Positions 21,640 to 34,791 are shown, counted from the stretch's first letter. The stretch is 64,000 bases of DNA from Liolophura sinensis (GCF_032854445.1 NC_088301.1:18115223-18179222), one strand, 5' to 3'. Numbers and translations: made by a program. The notes: a model not told the origin generated them from the letters alone.

Positions 21640-24600
21640 AACACACAAGACGGCACTGTACTTTTAATTCTCCACACTTCATGTAACTATATAATCGGCT
21701 TTAGTTGTGAGTGCAGCTTTTCTCTAAAATAATCCTGTTTTTACAGTGTGGATAAGGACTGTTCAGGGGGTGTAGGATAATAGGTTTATTCACCCCAAAG
21801 GACAGATGGCACATACCATAGTCTATTTCTTTTAGCGAATCGCCTATATTCAGTTGGCTGTAAATCAGTCATACTCGCTCACAGAAATTGCTTTTAGTCA
21901 GTGATACGTTACAACACAAGCTCCACACGTTGATATGTCGAAAATTTATACCCTTACAAAGAAAATGAAGTTAGAACATTTTTTCTTATTTCTAATGTTA
22001 AACTGCACAAATACAGTTGACGTACATAGAACATGGATGGCGTTATAATTATTCAAAACCCAGTGGCATGCTGGGGGAATTGGCTAAGTCCAGGATGTCT
22101 TGCAGGGGAAGTGACACTGGTTACCTAATTTCCCATCAACTTCACTCTAAGCCATGTTTCGGACACTACCATATTTGAAATTATTTACAGGTTTTTTTAC
22201 CTCAAACGGAAGACGGATTTTAGAGTTGTATGTCAGGAAATTCTGAAATGAAAAACAATGTAGTAGATTCGCGGAGACAGCTGAGGAGCCTGGATGTGTT
22301 ACTGGATGCAGTTTGTCCTAACCTCATTGTGGTGCACCTATTGTAAAACAAATTACTCTGGATCCGATTTTTTGTCATCTACTTTCTGGTGGTATAATGA
22401 CTGGAGAACAACGTCACAAAATGAACAGAACCTGAATACACCATGTACACTGACCAAAACAAAATAGTAACAGGTTAAAATGCTGACATTCCTTAACAAT
22501 GAACTGGAGTGTTGATCGCTAACTTCAAAGCTATTGCGTCGTTTTGATGCTACAGATACTGTATGTATATTTTGCGTATCAGCTTTAGCCTATGTCTGGT
22601 TTATTGGGTGATAGCTCTCCTTCTGTCCAAGATACAAGTGGTAGAGGAAATGGTAAACGTAACGATTAATAATCTGAGATGGCTCACTGCTGAATAACTG
22701 TAACTTTTCTTTCCATTATCTGACAGATGTTATTTGAATGTAAGCCAATCTCACATTTGTACAAAACCCAATTTCAAATGAGTCTCCATAAGTAATAATC
22801 ACAAGACCTATTTCCAGACCTGCTATCCAAATCCTAGACAAGTTTATGAATAAACTAACCATTAAATAAGTACATTTTCCAGTAGACATGTCATATACCT
22901 CTTTACCGAGACCATACCGTCTTTGTGCTAATATTGGTGGCAGGTCAGGTAAAACACTAAAACCGCATTCCCGTCTTACTTTTCTAGCACTTTGGTTAAT
23001 TTCACATCCTTTTGCACGCAAGAAGATTGAATTCGTGATTATGTTGGCTATAAGTGTTGTGAAATATCAAGAATGTCGAACGTACATGTAATCTTCGGGG
23101 AGGAATTATCGACAGTGTGGGCCTGAAATGTCACAAAACATAAAAAAACCATTGACTCACTATGCGTGCATGAGTCACAATCAGTGGTGATTTTGCCAGA
23201 TTTCTGATCGTCCTAACCCATAACAAAAGTCCGTCCGTTTCAACCAATCGATTTACAGAGCTGCCGTGCTTTCACCCGACCGACGCTTTGTGCGACTTCC
23301 GCACGTGTTTATAAGTGAGTTATAATCCGCACGTGTTTATAAGTGAGTTATAAGAGTTATAAGAGGCACACATATAGAAGGATTGTATACACACAATTGA
23401 TATGAAAATAAATCCTTGAATGCATCTGTCAACCTACGTTTGTTGTATGTCATTCTATACCTATAGTCTACTTCTTTTAGAGAGTGTAAAATCAGTCAAG
23501 CACCCTACCAAAATTGCCTTTAGTCCGTCTCACGTAACAACCTAAGCTCTACACATTGATACGTTTTACGTCCATATAAAACAAAGAAATTGCAGTTCAA
23601 CATGTTTTGAAGAACGGTAACACAAGTTACCTGAACTGCTTTTGACTTTACTGCAAACTATGCTTTTGACACTGCCGTGTTTGAAACGTTTTAGTATAAT
23701 ATAACCTTAATAAGTGAATATTACTTTATCTCCTGTAATATATGATCGGCAGTGTGGTTTTATAGAAAAAGTATTCTAACCGCAATTTTTTTGTTGTAAT
23801 ATGGATGTCCAACTGATGTTAGAGACAGCTGAATATAGGCGGCTCTCTAAAAGAAATAATCTATAGTTTCTGTCTCAGCCAGGTGTGATATCCGAGATGC
23901 GTGTCTGTTCTGCTCTGGCAGTTTTCTTTTAACTAACAAGGAAGTTACGTTACCGTGTTACAAAAATTTTAGCACAATGAAACCTTCTGCTTTGTAATAA
24001 TGCAACGACGCTTCTGTGAGTTCAGCACTTCTTGCAGACTGCCGTAATATGAGACAAACATTCGTTTCATGACCGTTATCATATAGTGCTAATATCGACA
24101 GTTTAGGCCTACACTAATAAATGCAGTAATAAATCTGCATGTTATCAAGACGCATAAGGAGCAGGTATACGTTTACCTGCTCACTGATGGGGAGCTTATA
24201 TAGTTCATTGTTAGTAAAGAGTAGGGGCCTACGCCGACTCGATGGTCTGACACCCGGACATAGCTGCACACAAATCTGAGATCTTTTTAATGGTTCTCAG
24301 CTTTTAACCTTCGGAAACACAGATCTGTAATCTTCAATATACTCACACGAGACTCAGTGTCTCGAGTGTGACTGTACAAACAAGCTACAAACAAGCTGTC
24401 TTTATTCCTGTAGTAATTCTGACCTCATATTACCTAGTTGTTTGTTATAGAAAGACTGTCGCAATGAAAGCAAACCAAAGTTCGCTATTCGCCATTTTCG
24501 CTACGATTAAGACCACCGCACTCGGTATCGTCGGGAAAGAGATAAACTCATGGAAAGTTTGGAATTAAACCATAAACACTTTACCATTGAAAGGTTGATG

Positions 24601-24885
24601 GGTAATCCATTTGAGAGTTTTAAAGTTAGGGGTGTTTTTTTTAAGAAAGAACGGATGGAACTATAACCATCTGATTTTAAAATAGAACATTTTAGAAAAT
24701 GATAATTTTCAGAAGTGGTGATTAAAAATGGCGGTTTAAGAAATTCGTATGTGTCCGTTATAATTGCGACTACTACTTGTTCATTGCGACTTCATGGTCT
24801 CTATTATTCCCACATAAGAAGGTGACTTAATTTCAGAATTACTGAAGATCAGCGGTCGACTTCCCTCGCATGTCCGTTTGCCCAG
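21640..24885. other. Rearranged fragments of the receptor 5' region
   Basis: Blocks match gene A non-coding sequence out of order: 21640-21800 resembles 16830-17000, 21815-22150 resembles 18370-18660, 22640-22870 resembles intron 1 near 17350-17590, and 23380-24450 resembles 18310-19200. The exon 1 expected around 23.0-23.3 kb is missing. The stretch ends where sequence like 62550-62590 meets intron-2-like sequence (about 24890). Confidence 0.55.
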
Positions 24886-25860
24886 TCGAGGCACGTGCTT
24901 AGTTCAGGTGCACATATAACCACTAAAACTACTTGTATTCATTTCGCGATACTAAGCTTAAATAATGAGGCTTTACGATGCATAATTTCACGATTACAAT
25001 GTACACCTCATGCATCCATTACAAAACATCACCCGATACATTTAAAATGTTGACAAAGCTTACAATATTTAAAAAATTTATAAGTAACATCTTACTGACG
25101 GATCAATGCTGCTGGCGGGAGTAGAAGTTTGACTTTGTTAAGAATAAACCTCAAACACACTTGAGATTACTTCTAATACATTTAAATGCATAATGTTGCT
25201 TTTTTATCTTTACTAAGTTACTATCATGTACGCATATCGGCGAGGAAACTTTTCCGAATAAAATGTTATTTGTTATTGGGACCTATTCATGACGATTGTT
25301 TAATAACTACTGTTGAACATTTAGTGATATAGAGATCATTAAATGAACGACTTAGGGATTTCGATTAACATTTACGTGTTACTTACGCCTGGAGCAAGTA
25401 GGACCATCCAAACCAAGAGTACAGTTTCCGGAACATAATCCAGTTTTGTAATTACAAGGACTCAAGAACTCCAATTCAGAGGGAACCAGAATCAACGTTT
25501 AGCGTACAGGAACTTCGGGCTAGCTTTGGTAAATTATAACCGTAGATTTAATGTTTTAATTTGATGTTTAGTTTTGGGGCCAAAATTGTGGACATATTTA
25601 TGCATGGAAAAAACTACCAAGATTTTTATTTCAAGAAATATAAAAACACACAAGAAAAAGCTTACCTCAAAAAAGGCTTAAGTTAGCCCAGACAATAGTG
25701 AGATGTCTACAAATATTTTCATTTTTATGAGTAAACTTCCATTTTTGCACAAATATAAACACCTAAACCTAAAATCGTTTTCGTTCCTGTTACCATATGT
25801 TGAGAAATAAATAATAATACAAAGTAAAAAATGTATTCTTTATAATCACGTTAAGTCTTT

Positions 25861-25920
25861 TATAATTTTATTTATCTATTTATTTGTTTATTTATTTATT
25901 TATCTATTTATTTATCTCAT
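25861..25920 (+). repeat. (TTTA)n microsatellite
   Basis: Repeats of ttta with tcta variants lie at the tail end of the adjacent minus-strand SINE, as is common for SINE tails. Confidence 0.8.
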
Positions 25921-26140
25921 TGACATTTTACACCATACTCTTGAACATTTTACTTATACAAAGACGGCCAGCATTATGATGAGGGAAAACCCCGGAAACC
26001 ACAACAAATCGCAAGTTGATGGAAGACATTAACACGTACGGCCAGAGAGGAAGCCAGCATGAGCTGCAGTTGAACTTGACCGCATCGGTAAGAGGCCTCT
26101 GCCTCATTACGCCCTGCTGGCATGGTAAGCATCTCGGCCA
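25915..26140 (-). repeat. Diverged SINE (minus)
   Basis: Tail-like cattttacaccata, body cagcattatgatgaggg and gaggaagccagcatgagctg, and a decayed tRNA-like head near 26130 mark an old minus-strand copy. Confidence 0.6.
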
Positions 26141-27915
26141 CAGGGGCGTCAGGTTATGTTTTAGAACGGATATGTAATGAAGTCGTATCGAATCCAATTG
26201 TATCGTATCGAATCCAAGATATTATAATTGACGGTTTTCAACCGTTCCTCACTGAACTGCTGATATTGGAGTTTACAGTGGGAAAGGTGAATGACGCTGT
26301 AACCAGCAGGCCAGAGAGGACTCACAAGTTACAGCAACCCGGAATGTATCTCAACCATAACATGGCTATGACTCAAAGAAACTTTTACAGTCACTTCGAT
26401 ACTGTTAAAGGCTGCTGATTGATCACTGGTGATTTCCCGTATACATGATAAGTTATAGAATTCATTTTATACCTTTTCTACATCTTTTCGTGTTTATGGT
26501 GATTAAAGAAACAGTGGTGTATTCACACGGGAAATGGTTTCTATTTCCCTGTTGTAGACTGGTGTTTTAGCATGTCGGTAAATGTACTGGAAAATTTAAC
26601 TACTTCTTTAACATAACCTTAAGTAGTAACAGTTGACGTTAACATAGACGACTGCACAGTTCGTCAAACACATAAGTAGTCCGATATGACACAATATCGG
26701 TTGTAGCACGGGTTCTCGCATCACACACTCTCTTACTGGACCATTTTAAACTGTGTATAATATCTTTACGTGTATGATAAATATCTTTCTATAGTCTATG
26801 ACTGTACTGTAAACACTGTACAAAGACAAATAGAGTAAATGAACAAAAATCACTGTATACAAATACTTACCATAGAATGTTGTTGATCATAAATATATGT
26901 ATGCTTGGGGTTTTACTTCGTATTTAGCAATTCATCAAGCATATCAGGACGAGGAGTTATTGGGTGTATCTAGATATACTGTGATTTCTTGTGGCACGGC
27001 GTGTCCATCGTGACGAAATACTGCCGCTACTGACGTAACACGCCTAAGACAGCAAACATGACACCTTATCCAGCCACATTATGTTGACACCGGACCAACC
27101 GGTCCTGTTTCCATGCTCTAACCTGGAAAGTCGTTGCCTCTCTTTGATGTTATACATACTGTGTTTATCTTTCGGTTTGTAAACTATGGCTTATGTTCTA
27201 TAACGTGTTATTACAAATCATGTTCAGTTTAAGAGAACTGGTCATCATCCAGATTAATAACCTGAGATGGTACTTTGGTAAATAAATAGTGCTACATTCT
27301 TCATCATCCTAACAGATATCTTATTTTAATGTGAGCAAATGTAGTATTTGTACACGACTCGGTTGAAAGCTAGACTCCTATTGCCTACATGTTAACCCAT
27401 AAAGCTGATGTATACATGAATCTAAAGCTGCACGGAAACATTAAATTATATCATGGTGTCGTCAGGCCTAATGTCTTAATGTCTCATGTCCAGTGTCTTC
27501 GTGTGTGGTGTCTTCCACAATGTAAATGTATCGGCACCGTCAAGTTGAGAAACAGAATGTTAAAGGTGACATTTTACCCGTAACAAACACATCAGACAAC
27601 AAACTAGATGCATTTTAGGGGAGTTTTACGAAATGGGGGTATAAGTCAGTAACTTGCCCCTCTTCAAGCAAACACCAATGAAGTAAGTAGACAAAAATAT
27701 GTCCTTCATAAGCCTGAAGACTGGGGAAGGAGGAAACAGACAGTCACATTTACTTCCTTATCTGTCAACAGTATGGCTATACAGGTTTTAAACTTTAATC
27801 ATGACACTTCCCTATTCATGAGACAAGCCTTACGTATGACGCTTGTCTGGTGTGCATTTTGCACTGTAACAAACGTTTAACAAATACATATTCACTCAGT
27901 AAGTACTGTACTTAC
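26141..27915 (-). other. Intron-1-like sequence of the third copy
   Basis: It aligns in patches with gene A intron 1 (for example 27240-27380 with 17360-17500). No exons are seen. Confidence 0.5.
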
Positions 27916-27976
27916 CAACAGTTATTCCCATCATAAAGAGAAGCACTCCGCTGATCTGTTTCCTGTGATCCGCCAT
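27916..27976 (-). CDS. Third copy exon 1: signal peptide
   Basis: This 61-nt exon has the same length, phase and gtaag donor as in genes A and B, with residues beginning MADHRKQ and a hydrophobic run VLLFMMGITV. It has no frame damage. The upstream flank is conserved too, so it may still be transcribed although the rest of the gene is missing. Confidence 0.65.
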
Positions 27977-28674
27977 GTCGAATGGCAATCTCTGTTCAGA
28001 TCTTTTTATATCAAGGTTATATAAAAGTACTTTAGTTTTATCCTCATGTAATTTGCCACACAGAAGGAATTCTCACAAGATATGACTTTCTAGAAGTTAA
28101 ATCTGTACAGTTGTAAAGCTCTTTCCACATCCACTGAACATATTCACTGAGGTGTCTGAACGATGGCCACAGCTTCTTCTCAAAAGTACTTGCCACATAT
28201 GGGCTAAAGGAGATGTCAGACGACACGTCGTCACAGTTTAGCGGGTAAACTGGTGTCATCAGTGTTCACCACTGTGGCAGTATACGTAAGGAAATCTTTG
28301 TAGAGCATTTGCAGTCGTTCTCTTAGGGTAAGTTGTACACCTGTAGTTACTGGATAGGCAAACTCGTGAGCATAAAGCTGGCAATTTTGTTTTCAGTATT
28401 ATGCATGCCTTTGTTGCCTTAAAACCGCCATTCAAAGGCGAACTTGAGTCTTCCACTAATTAGAATAGCGTGTACATAAAAGATATGAAAATAACAAATG
28501 CATATGTCTGTCAACTTACATTTGTTGATTGTGTTTCTGTCCGAATTATCTGTGCGATGCCCCTTATGTGTGACATTTTCCCTCTACTACACATAACCAT
28601 GGTAACAAAAGTTCTATGAAATGTTATGCATGGTAATAATGCATTCCACCTTCTGTTAATTCAGCACCTGGGGC

Positions 28675-28925
28675 CTGCATGGTTCAGTTGGTTACTGCGC
28701 CAGCGCAGTGTAATGACCTAGGAGCTTCTCGCCAATGCGGTCGCTGTGAGTTCAAATCCAGCCCATCCTGGCTTCCTCTCCTGCCGTAAGTAAGAAGATC
28801 TGGCAGCAACCTGCGGAAGGTCGTGGGTTTTCGCCCGGCTCTGCCTGCTTTCGCTATGCTGGCTGCCGTCGTATAAGTGAATTATTCTTCAGTACGGCGT
28901 AAAACACCCGTCAGATAAAAAATAA
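28675..28925 (+). repeat. Full-length tRNA-headed SINE
   Basis: This is the best-preserved SINE here. It has a box-A-like atggttcagttggttactgc, a box-B-like gagttcaaatccagccc, a body with cttcctctcctgccgtaag and cctgcggaaggtcgtgggtt, and a tail attcttcagtacggcgtaaaacaccc followed by A-rich sequence. It can serve as the local reference for the other copies. Confidence 0.8.
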
Positions 28926-29189
28926 AAGATTGAAATACATTAAATACGTTAAAATACATTGTTTAGCTTAAACTAGCTGATTGAGGTAATTAATATGTGT
29001 TAAAGCAGATGAAATATGCCTGTCTTCTAAAACGTTTAATGACGGTTGTCCAAAATCGGGTATTAATCCCTCTAACGGATTAGGATAAAAATGTCCCTTA
29101 CATAATTGTAACTGAATTCTACTTTAAAGCCAAAGGGGCTTTATATCGGCTTTAGATAGGGGGTTTGTAGATTTCCCTGCTCTCACTGA
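28926..29189. other. Intergenic, nothing recognised
   Basis: A short AT-rich spacer between the SINE and the minisatellite. No gene or repeat is identified. Confidence 0.5.
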
Positions 29190-30188
29190 TTGTGTGGTCT
29201 TGGTAACTACAAACCGTCGTCTACCATCGTGTGATCTTCGTGACTATAAACCGTCGTCTACCATCGTATGGTCTTGGTGATTATAAACCTTCGTCTACCA
29301 TCGTGTGGTCTTGGTGATTATAAACCTTCGTCTACCCTCGTGTGGTCCTGACTATAACCCGTCGTCTACCATCGTGTGGTTTCGTGACAATAAACCGTCA
29401 TTTACTATCGTGTGGTCTTGGTGATTATAAACCTTCGTCTACCATCGTGTGGTCTCGTGACTATAAACCGTCGTCTACCATCATGTGGTCTCGTGACTAT
29501 AAACTGTCATCTACAATGGTGTGGTCCTGGTGATTGTAAACCTTCGTCTACCATCGTGTGGTCTCGTGACGATAAACCGTCGTCTACCATCGTGTGGTCT
29601 CGTGATGATAAACCGTCGTCTACCATCGTGTGGTCTTGGAGATTATAAACCTTCGTCTACCATCGTGTGGTCTCGTGACTATAAACTGTCATCTACAATG
29701 GTGTGGTCCTGGTGATTATAAACCTTCGTCTACCATCGTGTGGTCTCGTGACGATAAACCGTCGTCTACCATCGTGTGGTCTCGTGACGATAAACCGTCG
29801 TCTACCATCGTGTGGTCTTGGAGATTATAAACCTTCGTCTACCATCGTGTGGTCTCGTGACTATAAACTGTCATCTACAATGGTGTGGTCCTGGTGATTA
29901 TAAACCTTCGTCTACCATCGTGTGGTCTCGTGACGATAAACCGTCGTCTACCATCGTGTGGTCTCGTGACGATAAACCGTCGTCTACCATCGTGTGGTCT
30001 TGGAGATTATAAACCTTCGTCTACCATCGTGTGGTCTCGTGACTATAAGCCATCGTCTACCGTCGTGTGGTCTTGGTGACGACAAACCTTCGTCTACCAT
30101 CGTGTAGTCTCGTGACTATAAACCGTCAATTACTATCGTGTGGACTATAAACCGTCGCCTACCATCATTTGATCTTCGTTACTATAAA
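29190..30188 (+). repeat. Minisatellite, 36-37-bp unit with 182-bp higher-order repeat (left part)
   Basis: The unit is roughly gtggtctcgtgactataaac followed by cgtcgtctaccatcgt. From about 29515 to 30060, groups of five units recur with exact 182-bp periodicity (equivalent positions 29521, 29703, 29885), indicating recent homogenisation. The array stops at 30188 where the palindromic element begins, and the same unit in the same orientation resumes at 42665. Confidence 0.9.
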
Positions 30189-30460
30189 AGTAGTTATATA
30201 GTCTGTCGAGATCGTTCCAGCGGGATTTAAGGAAAGAAAAAATATACTATTAACGTAATGAAAAAACAAAAACAGGTGGTCATCTCAGATACTTAATGCG
30301 TGTCGGGGAGAAGGCCTAGTAGTATATAAGCGAATATGGGCGAATCTATTTGGACAGATGGAACTCGAATTATGCGTGTGTGTTTGATAATTGGGGAAGA
30401 ACCGATGCGACGTAAACACTGGCCGTGGTATATTTATAATCCAGTCCGCCTCGGGATATG

Positions 30461-31339
30461 TCTCCCTTCTCAGCAACCGAGGACCGGCCACGATAGCACG
30501 TTTGGTTGAGCGTCCGCTTTGGGAACGGTAGATCCAGGGTCAATCCTCAGTGAACCTAAGACTTTAAAAGAGGAGCATGTAGCTTTCTCGCTTGGTGTTC
30601 AGCATTAAGGGGATAGTACAGCGACTGATCACCCGTATCAGTATAATGGCTCGGGCGGGGCAGTGAAGCAGCACTAGATAAAAGAGGGGTGGAAATCCGT
30701 CCCGCAACAAGGAGGCACAATACACGTGCATGCACCCTATGGACTCCTTCGTCGCCATATGACTGAACAATTGTTAAGTACGACTCCGCGACCGGCTGAG
30801 ACGACCTATACATCCTATTATATGGACACAGACCCCCATTACAACTTCCGTTTTTCGGTTTGAAAACGATTGTAGTTCAGAGAATTTTAGGGTATAAAGT
30901 CGTTTTTTTTTTTGCTCCCAGGCGTCCATTTTTGGTGTACATGTGCAAGCTTGGTATTAAAACTCTGGAAACTGTCTTCTTTAACTTTGAGGAGGTATGA
31001 GCTTTATTGATGACAGTTTTAAATTCTGGGTGAGAGGACACAAGGTGTAAGGTAGTGATGAGGCTGTGAATTACGTCCCCTTGGCGTTGTTAGGCACGCC
31101 TCCCAGCTGCCGGCATGGAAAGGTTCAGATTTTGACGGTCAACCTATGTCAAGACTTTTATGGCTTTCTCACAGGCTGGGTCAGGTATGCACCAAAGCTT
31201 ATTGCCCACGGAATGTATGGGACTGAGCTACGGCTGTAGACGTTAACATTGTCGCTTATGGAAAATTAATGGGGGTCTGAGGCCATATAGCGGCGGGGGG
31301 AACAGTGATGGGTCACGGTTGTCAAGATCACACCCCAAG
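30461..31339. repeat. Insertion private to the left arm, contains R1 (minus)
   Basis: The right arm reads directly from cctcggga to ccttagcgcg where the left arm has about 880 extra bases. Its first half (30525-30800) is the reverse complement of the R1 repeat at 12807-13105. The second half is unidentified. Confidence 0.6.
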
Positions 31340-31989
31340 CCTAGCGCGTCTGTGGAATTTTAAAAACTGTTCGACGGTGGATATCTACAAATCTGCTTTA
31401 TAGAAAACCTTTCCCAAACTATGAAAGACTATCATTACCTCGCCATTGTTTAGAAGATAATAGTTAGAAAAGGTTTCATATGGTCAGCGAACATCGAAAG
31501 TTCAATTAATATTCTCACAAATGTCTCATCAGCATGCTCCTCATTGGCCCAAATCGCTGATAAAGGTAATATACATTCGTAGAAAGATCGGGACGTCCAA
31601 ACCATCATGCGCATAGCAACTTTTATTGTAAAGTTTTCATGATATAAAGGAAACTCAGCACTCTGGGTTATGCGTGCAACTTTTGTTTGAATAATATGAA
31701 CTGTATACTGAACTGCTCTAAATCGTTTCAGTATGTTTTCTGTAACAGCACTGCGCCGTTAAATGTTATAGTCATTCGTGAGGCGTGACGAGCTATTAAT
31801 GCTCACGGTCAAACTATTAACGCGGAGATAATTAAAGCGTGTGCCAAGTAGAGACCAGGTGATACCCAGTGCGCGAAACAAATTCAGACAACTCGTGTGT
31901 ATAGGTTTAGTCGACCTTGGCGAACAGTTCGCAGCCGGACAGCTTAACCAGTAAAATGTATAGTTTTTTTTACCTTATAATAAGAACAC

Positions 31990-32840
31990 AAATTCGCAAT
32001 GGTATTGACTATAACGTTAGCGCGTTGTAACGTCAACAGAGAAATTTAGCATTACAGTTGTTTCAGTGCATATTAAGAATACCCTTTAGGCGTTGAGCGT
32101 CTTATGCAACTCTAGCTTTAATGTACATTTACTATACTAACAGACACTTTGGAAAAAATGTAGATAACCATAGTGTATAGTGCTGGTAGGTCTCATACAG
32201 CAAAGAAATCACCTACGTAGGTAAACAAATGGTATCTGGATGAGCTGTATAAAATATATTAAACAATTTAAATGTGTATGTCTGAAAAAAGAGCTTTAAC
32301 TGGTACCTTATAAGTCAAGAAATTGTTTTTGCAGACATTAGGTTAAGTGTTTATAAAAAAAGACACATTCTGCGGCGAATTATCGCTTATGTACAAACTC
32401 TTACCGAGCACAATAACTAACGTATAATTAGAAGAAAAAAAAACTTTGAGAACAAATGATGTTGACTATAACGCTATTGCGCTGTAACGTTAACAGAGAA
32501 GTTTAGCATTACAGTTGTTTTAGCGTGTGTTAAGAATACCCCTGAGGCGTTAAGCGTCTTATGCAACTCTAGCTTTAACGTACATTTACTATATTAACAG
32601 ACACTTTGGAAAAAATGTAGATAACCATAGTGTATAGTGCTGGTTAGTCTCATACAGGAAAGAAATCACTTATGTAGGTAAACAAATGTTATCTGGATGA
32701 GCTGCATAAAATATATTAAAAAATTTAAATGTGTATGTCTGAAAAGAGCTTTAACTGGTACCTTATAAGTCAAGAAATTGTTTTTGCAGACATTAGGTTA
32801 AGTGTTTATAAAAAAAGACACAATCTGCGGCGAATATTGT
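31990..32840 (+). repeat. Tandem duplication within the left arm, period about 457 bp
   Basis: Two successive copies share ttgactataacg, ttagcattacagttgttt, caactctagctttaa and gcagacattaggttaagtg. The right arm has one copy only (about 41360-41640), so the duplication came after the arms formed. Confidence 0.75.
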
Positions 32841-34549
32841 CGAAATATATTCGGGTATGAGTTGGACCATAGCACAGGCCGCAACCTATACATTTTTAAT
32901 AAGACAAGTGGTTTTCAAACAGCAAAATTAACTTATAAACTGTTTCAGATTGGTGTATGGTCTGTAAATTCTAATCTTGCCATATCTTACTGGTAGGTCT
33001 TGATGCGTGTTGGACGGCCAATGTACGAGATTAGTTAAATACTACAAAAGATATAATAACTCTTGCAGTGGTGTGAGTAACTTTGAGGGCGGCGTTGGTT
33101 AGTTAAGGTCATCGGAGCGGTATGGCGATTTCTTTTCTTATGGACTGATTTTCTATTAAACAAGATGTGACATTGGGGATAGTTACCACAAATGGATTTG
33201 CAGTGTAGATGAAATTACACACAACCCGGGATAAACATGCAAGCTTCAAATTATGAGGTCCATTGTTGTCTGTTTATATAGCAGATTTCACTTTTGCATA
33301 CTTCATACTGATGTAGACTCTCGGTAGAAAGACTGGAAAACTTAATTGAGATATGTGCTTGGCTCTAACATTAAACAGTATGTAATTTCAGACCGACTGT
33401 ACAGCGATAGCCAACGTGCTTGAAAGAATTGTTTATGTCCAGCCTCAAAATACCCCACGAAGTAAGAAACTCTCTTGAAAAAAAGAAAAAAAATATTGAC
33501 TCTTAGGCGACTGCATAAGCCGTGTTTAGGTGACTGTGGTCAGGGTATAGGTGTTTGATGTATGCCTAGTCTGTTCAGACGTGCGATGAAATACTCATAC
33601 ATACGTAAATATACATTTACGGAAGAACCTGTCTACCAATACACCACACTCCGTCAATGGCACACTGATCGTGCTGAGTATTCGTCTTTATCGACATTAA
33701 AACTGGACCCAGCAAACTACAGTGAGGAATTCGTTACATACAGTTTACATATAACTAAAGCCGCAAGGCGTTTCCCCTTCACCTAACCACAAAGAACCGC
33801 AGACTCAACATACTTATAGGCATTTAATATAACGTAGGACTACAGTGAAAGCCCGATCCTTTATTCTGTTGGAATATAAAAGCGTCTGTAAGCTAAACCA
33901 AAGATTAATCAAATTGGAAAATTTAATTACCACACATGACTAATAGCACTGTGACATTGATCCTTTCGGCGGAAAAGCAAAGAAGACCTTGGGAAGCAGG
34001 AACTAAGGAAACGTGACGGTCGGTCGTTCTCCCCGTGTAAAGCTGTCATTCCAGCCGCAGCACCACCGGTTTATTATTTGATCACCACTGTTTTCAATGT
34101 ATAAGAATGACTAAGAAGCAAAACTAAACAAATAGTTCTAAACTGAGATCGGAATAATACATAGAACGCCTGTTTGAAAATTTACCATCGTGATTTGGTT
34201 TACTCAGAGTATGCTTGAATGAATTTCCACCACAGATAAGGCACAAATTGACTTGTTTTTAGAGTTACTGTAACATTTGAGACAAATCCATCGAGCATTT
34301 AAGTCATAGACACTCTCTAGACTGGTGAATAATGACTTGCACAATTATTGCTATTAAAAACATTTTTAATGGAAACATGCATATTCAGGTTACATAAAGG
34401 GAAGTTGAGCATATCAATAAGGTTGAAAATATGTAATTTTTCAGTATAGCTCTTATAAAGCTGTAAGCACAAGTGTATATGCCTTAACAAGGTTAAGACT
34501 TTCAAACAGTTGTCATGACAAATTCTTGACGCCCTATTCGAGCCGATAA

Positions 34550-34760
34550 TGCCAGTGGCTCAGTTGGTTAGGGCACTAGCACAGCTTAATGGCACAGGAG
34601 ACTCTCCCAAATGCAGTCCCTTTGAGTTCAAGTCCAGCTTAATTGCTTCCTTTCCGGCCGTACGTGGTAACCTACGGATGGTCGTGGATCCCCCCCCCCC
34701 TTCCCCCAACAATAAGCTGGTCCTTGTTGTATAAATGAAATATTCTTGAGTACGGCTTAA

Positions 34761-34791
<31 letters not shown>

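Larger units (their letters stand above)
25387..27976 (-). pseudogene. Truncated third receptor copy (exons 1-2 only)
   Basis: This gene remnant retains an intact first exon (27916-27976) and a damaged exon 2 (25387-25475). The following FTP, EGF, TM and tail exons are absent: homology to gene A stops in intron 2 (about 24890, matching 14585). In exon 2 the tttcag acceptor and about 23 nt including the first two cysteines are deleted, while the donor and the LCSGNCT...DGPTC part remain. It could still produce a short secreted peptide if spliced otherwise, but a truncated pseudogene is the simplest reading. Confidence 0.75.

Noticed and set aside
22716-23021. 101-codon minus-strand frame as a gene
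   Set aside because: Part of it aligns with non-coding intron 1 of gene A (about 17490-17590), where the frame is not preserved.
29342-30079. Repetitive open frames (proteins with repeated SSTIVWSRDYKP)
   Set aside because: They arise because the 182-bp period and some unit spacings keep frames open. Overlapping frames repeat the same peptide and no start context or splice signal supports coding.
29190-30188. CRISPR-like array of 36-bp repeats
   Set aside because: There are no unique spacers. Adjacent units are diverged copies of each other with a 182-bp super-period in an animal genome, so it is a minisatellite.
33562-33786. 74-codon frame in the palindrome arm as a gene
   Set aside because: The matching sequence in the right arm (about 40030-40260) is not kept as a clean frame, and there is no recognisable domain.
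34550-34640. tRNA gene
   Set aside because: Box A and box B likeness is clear but the cloverleaf stems do not close and the body and tail are those of the local SINE family.
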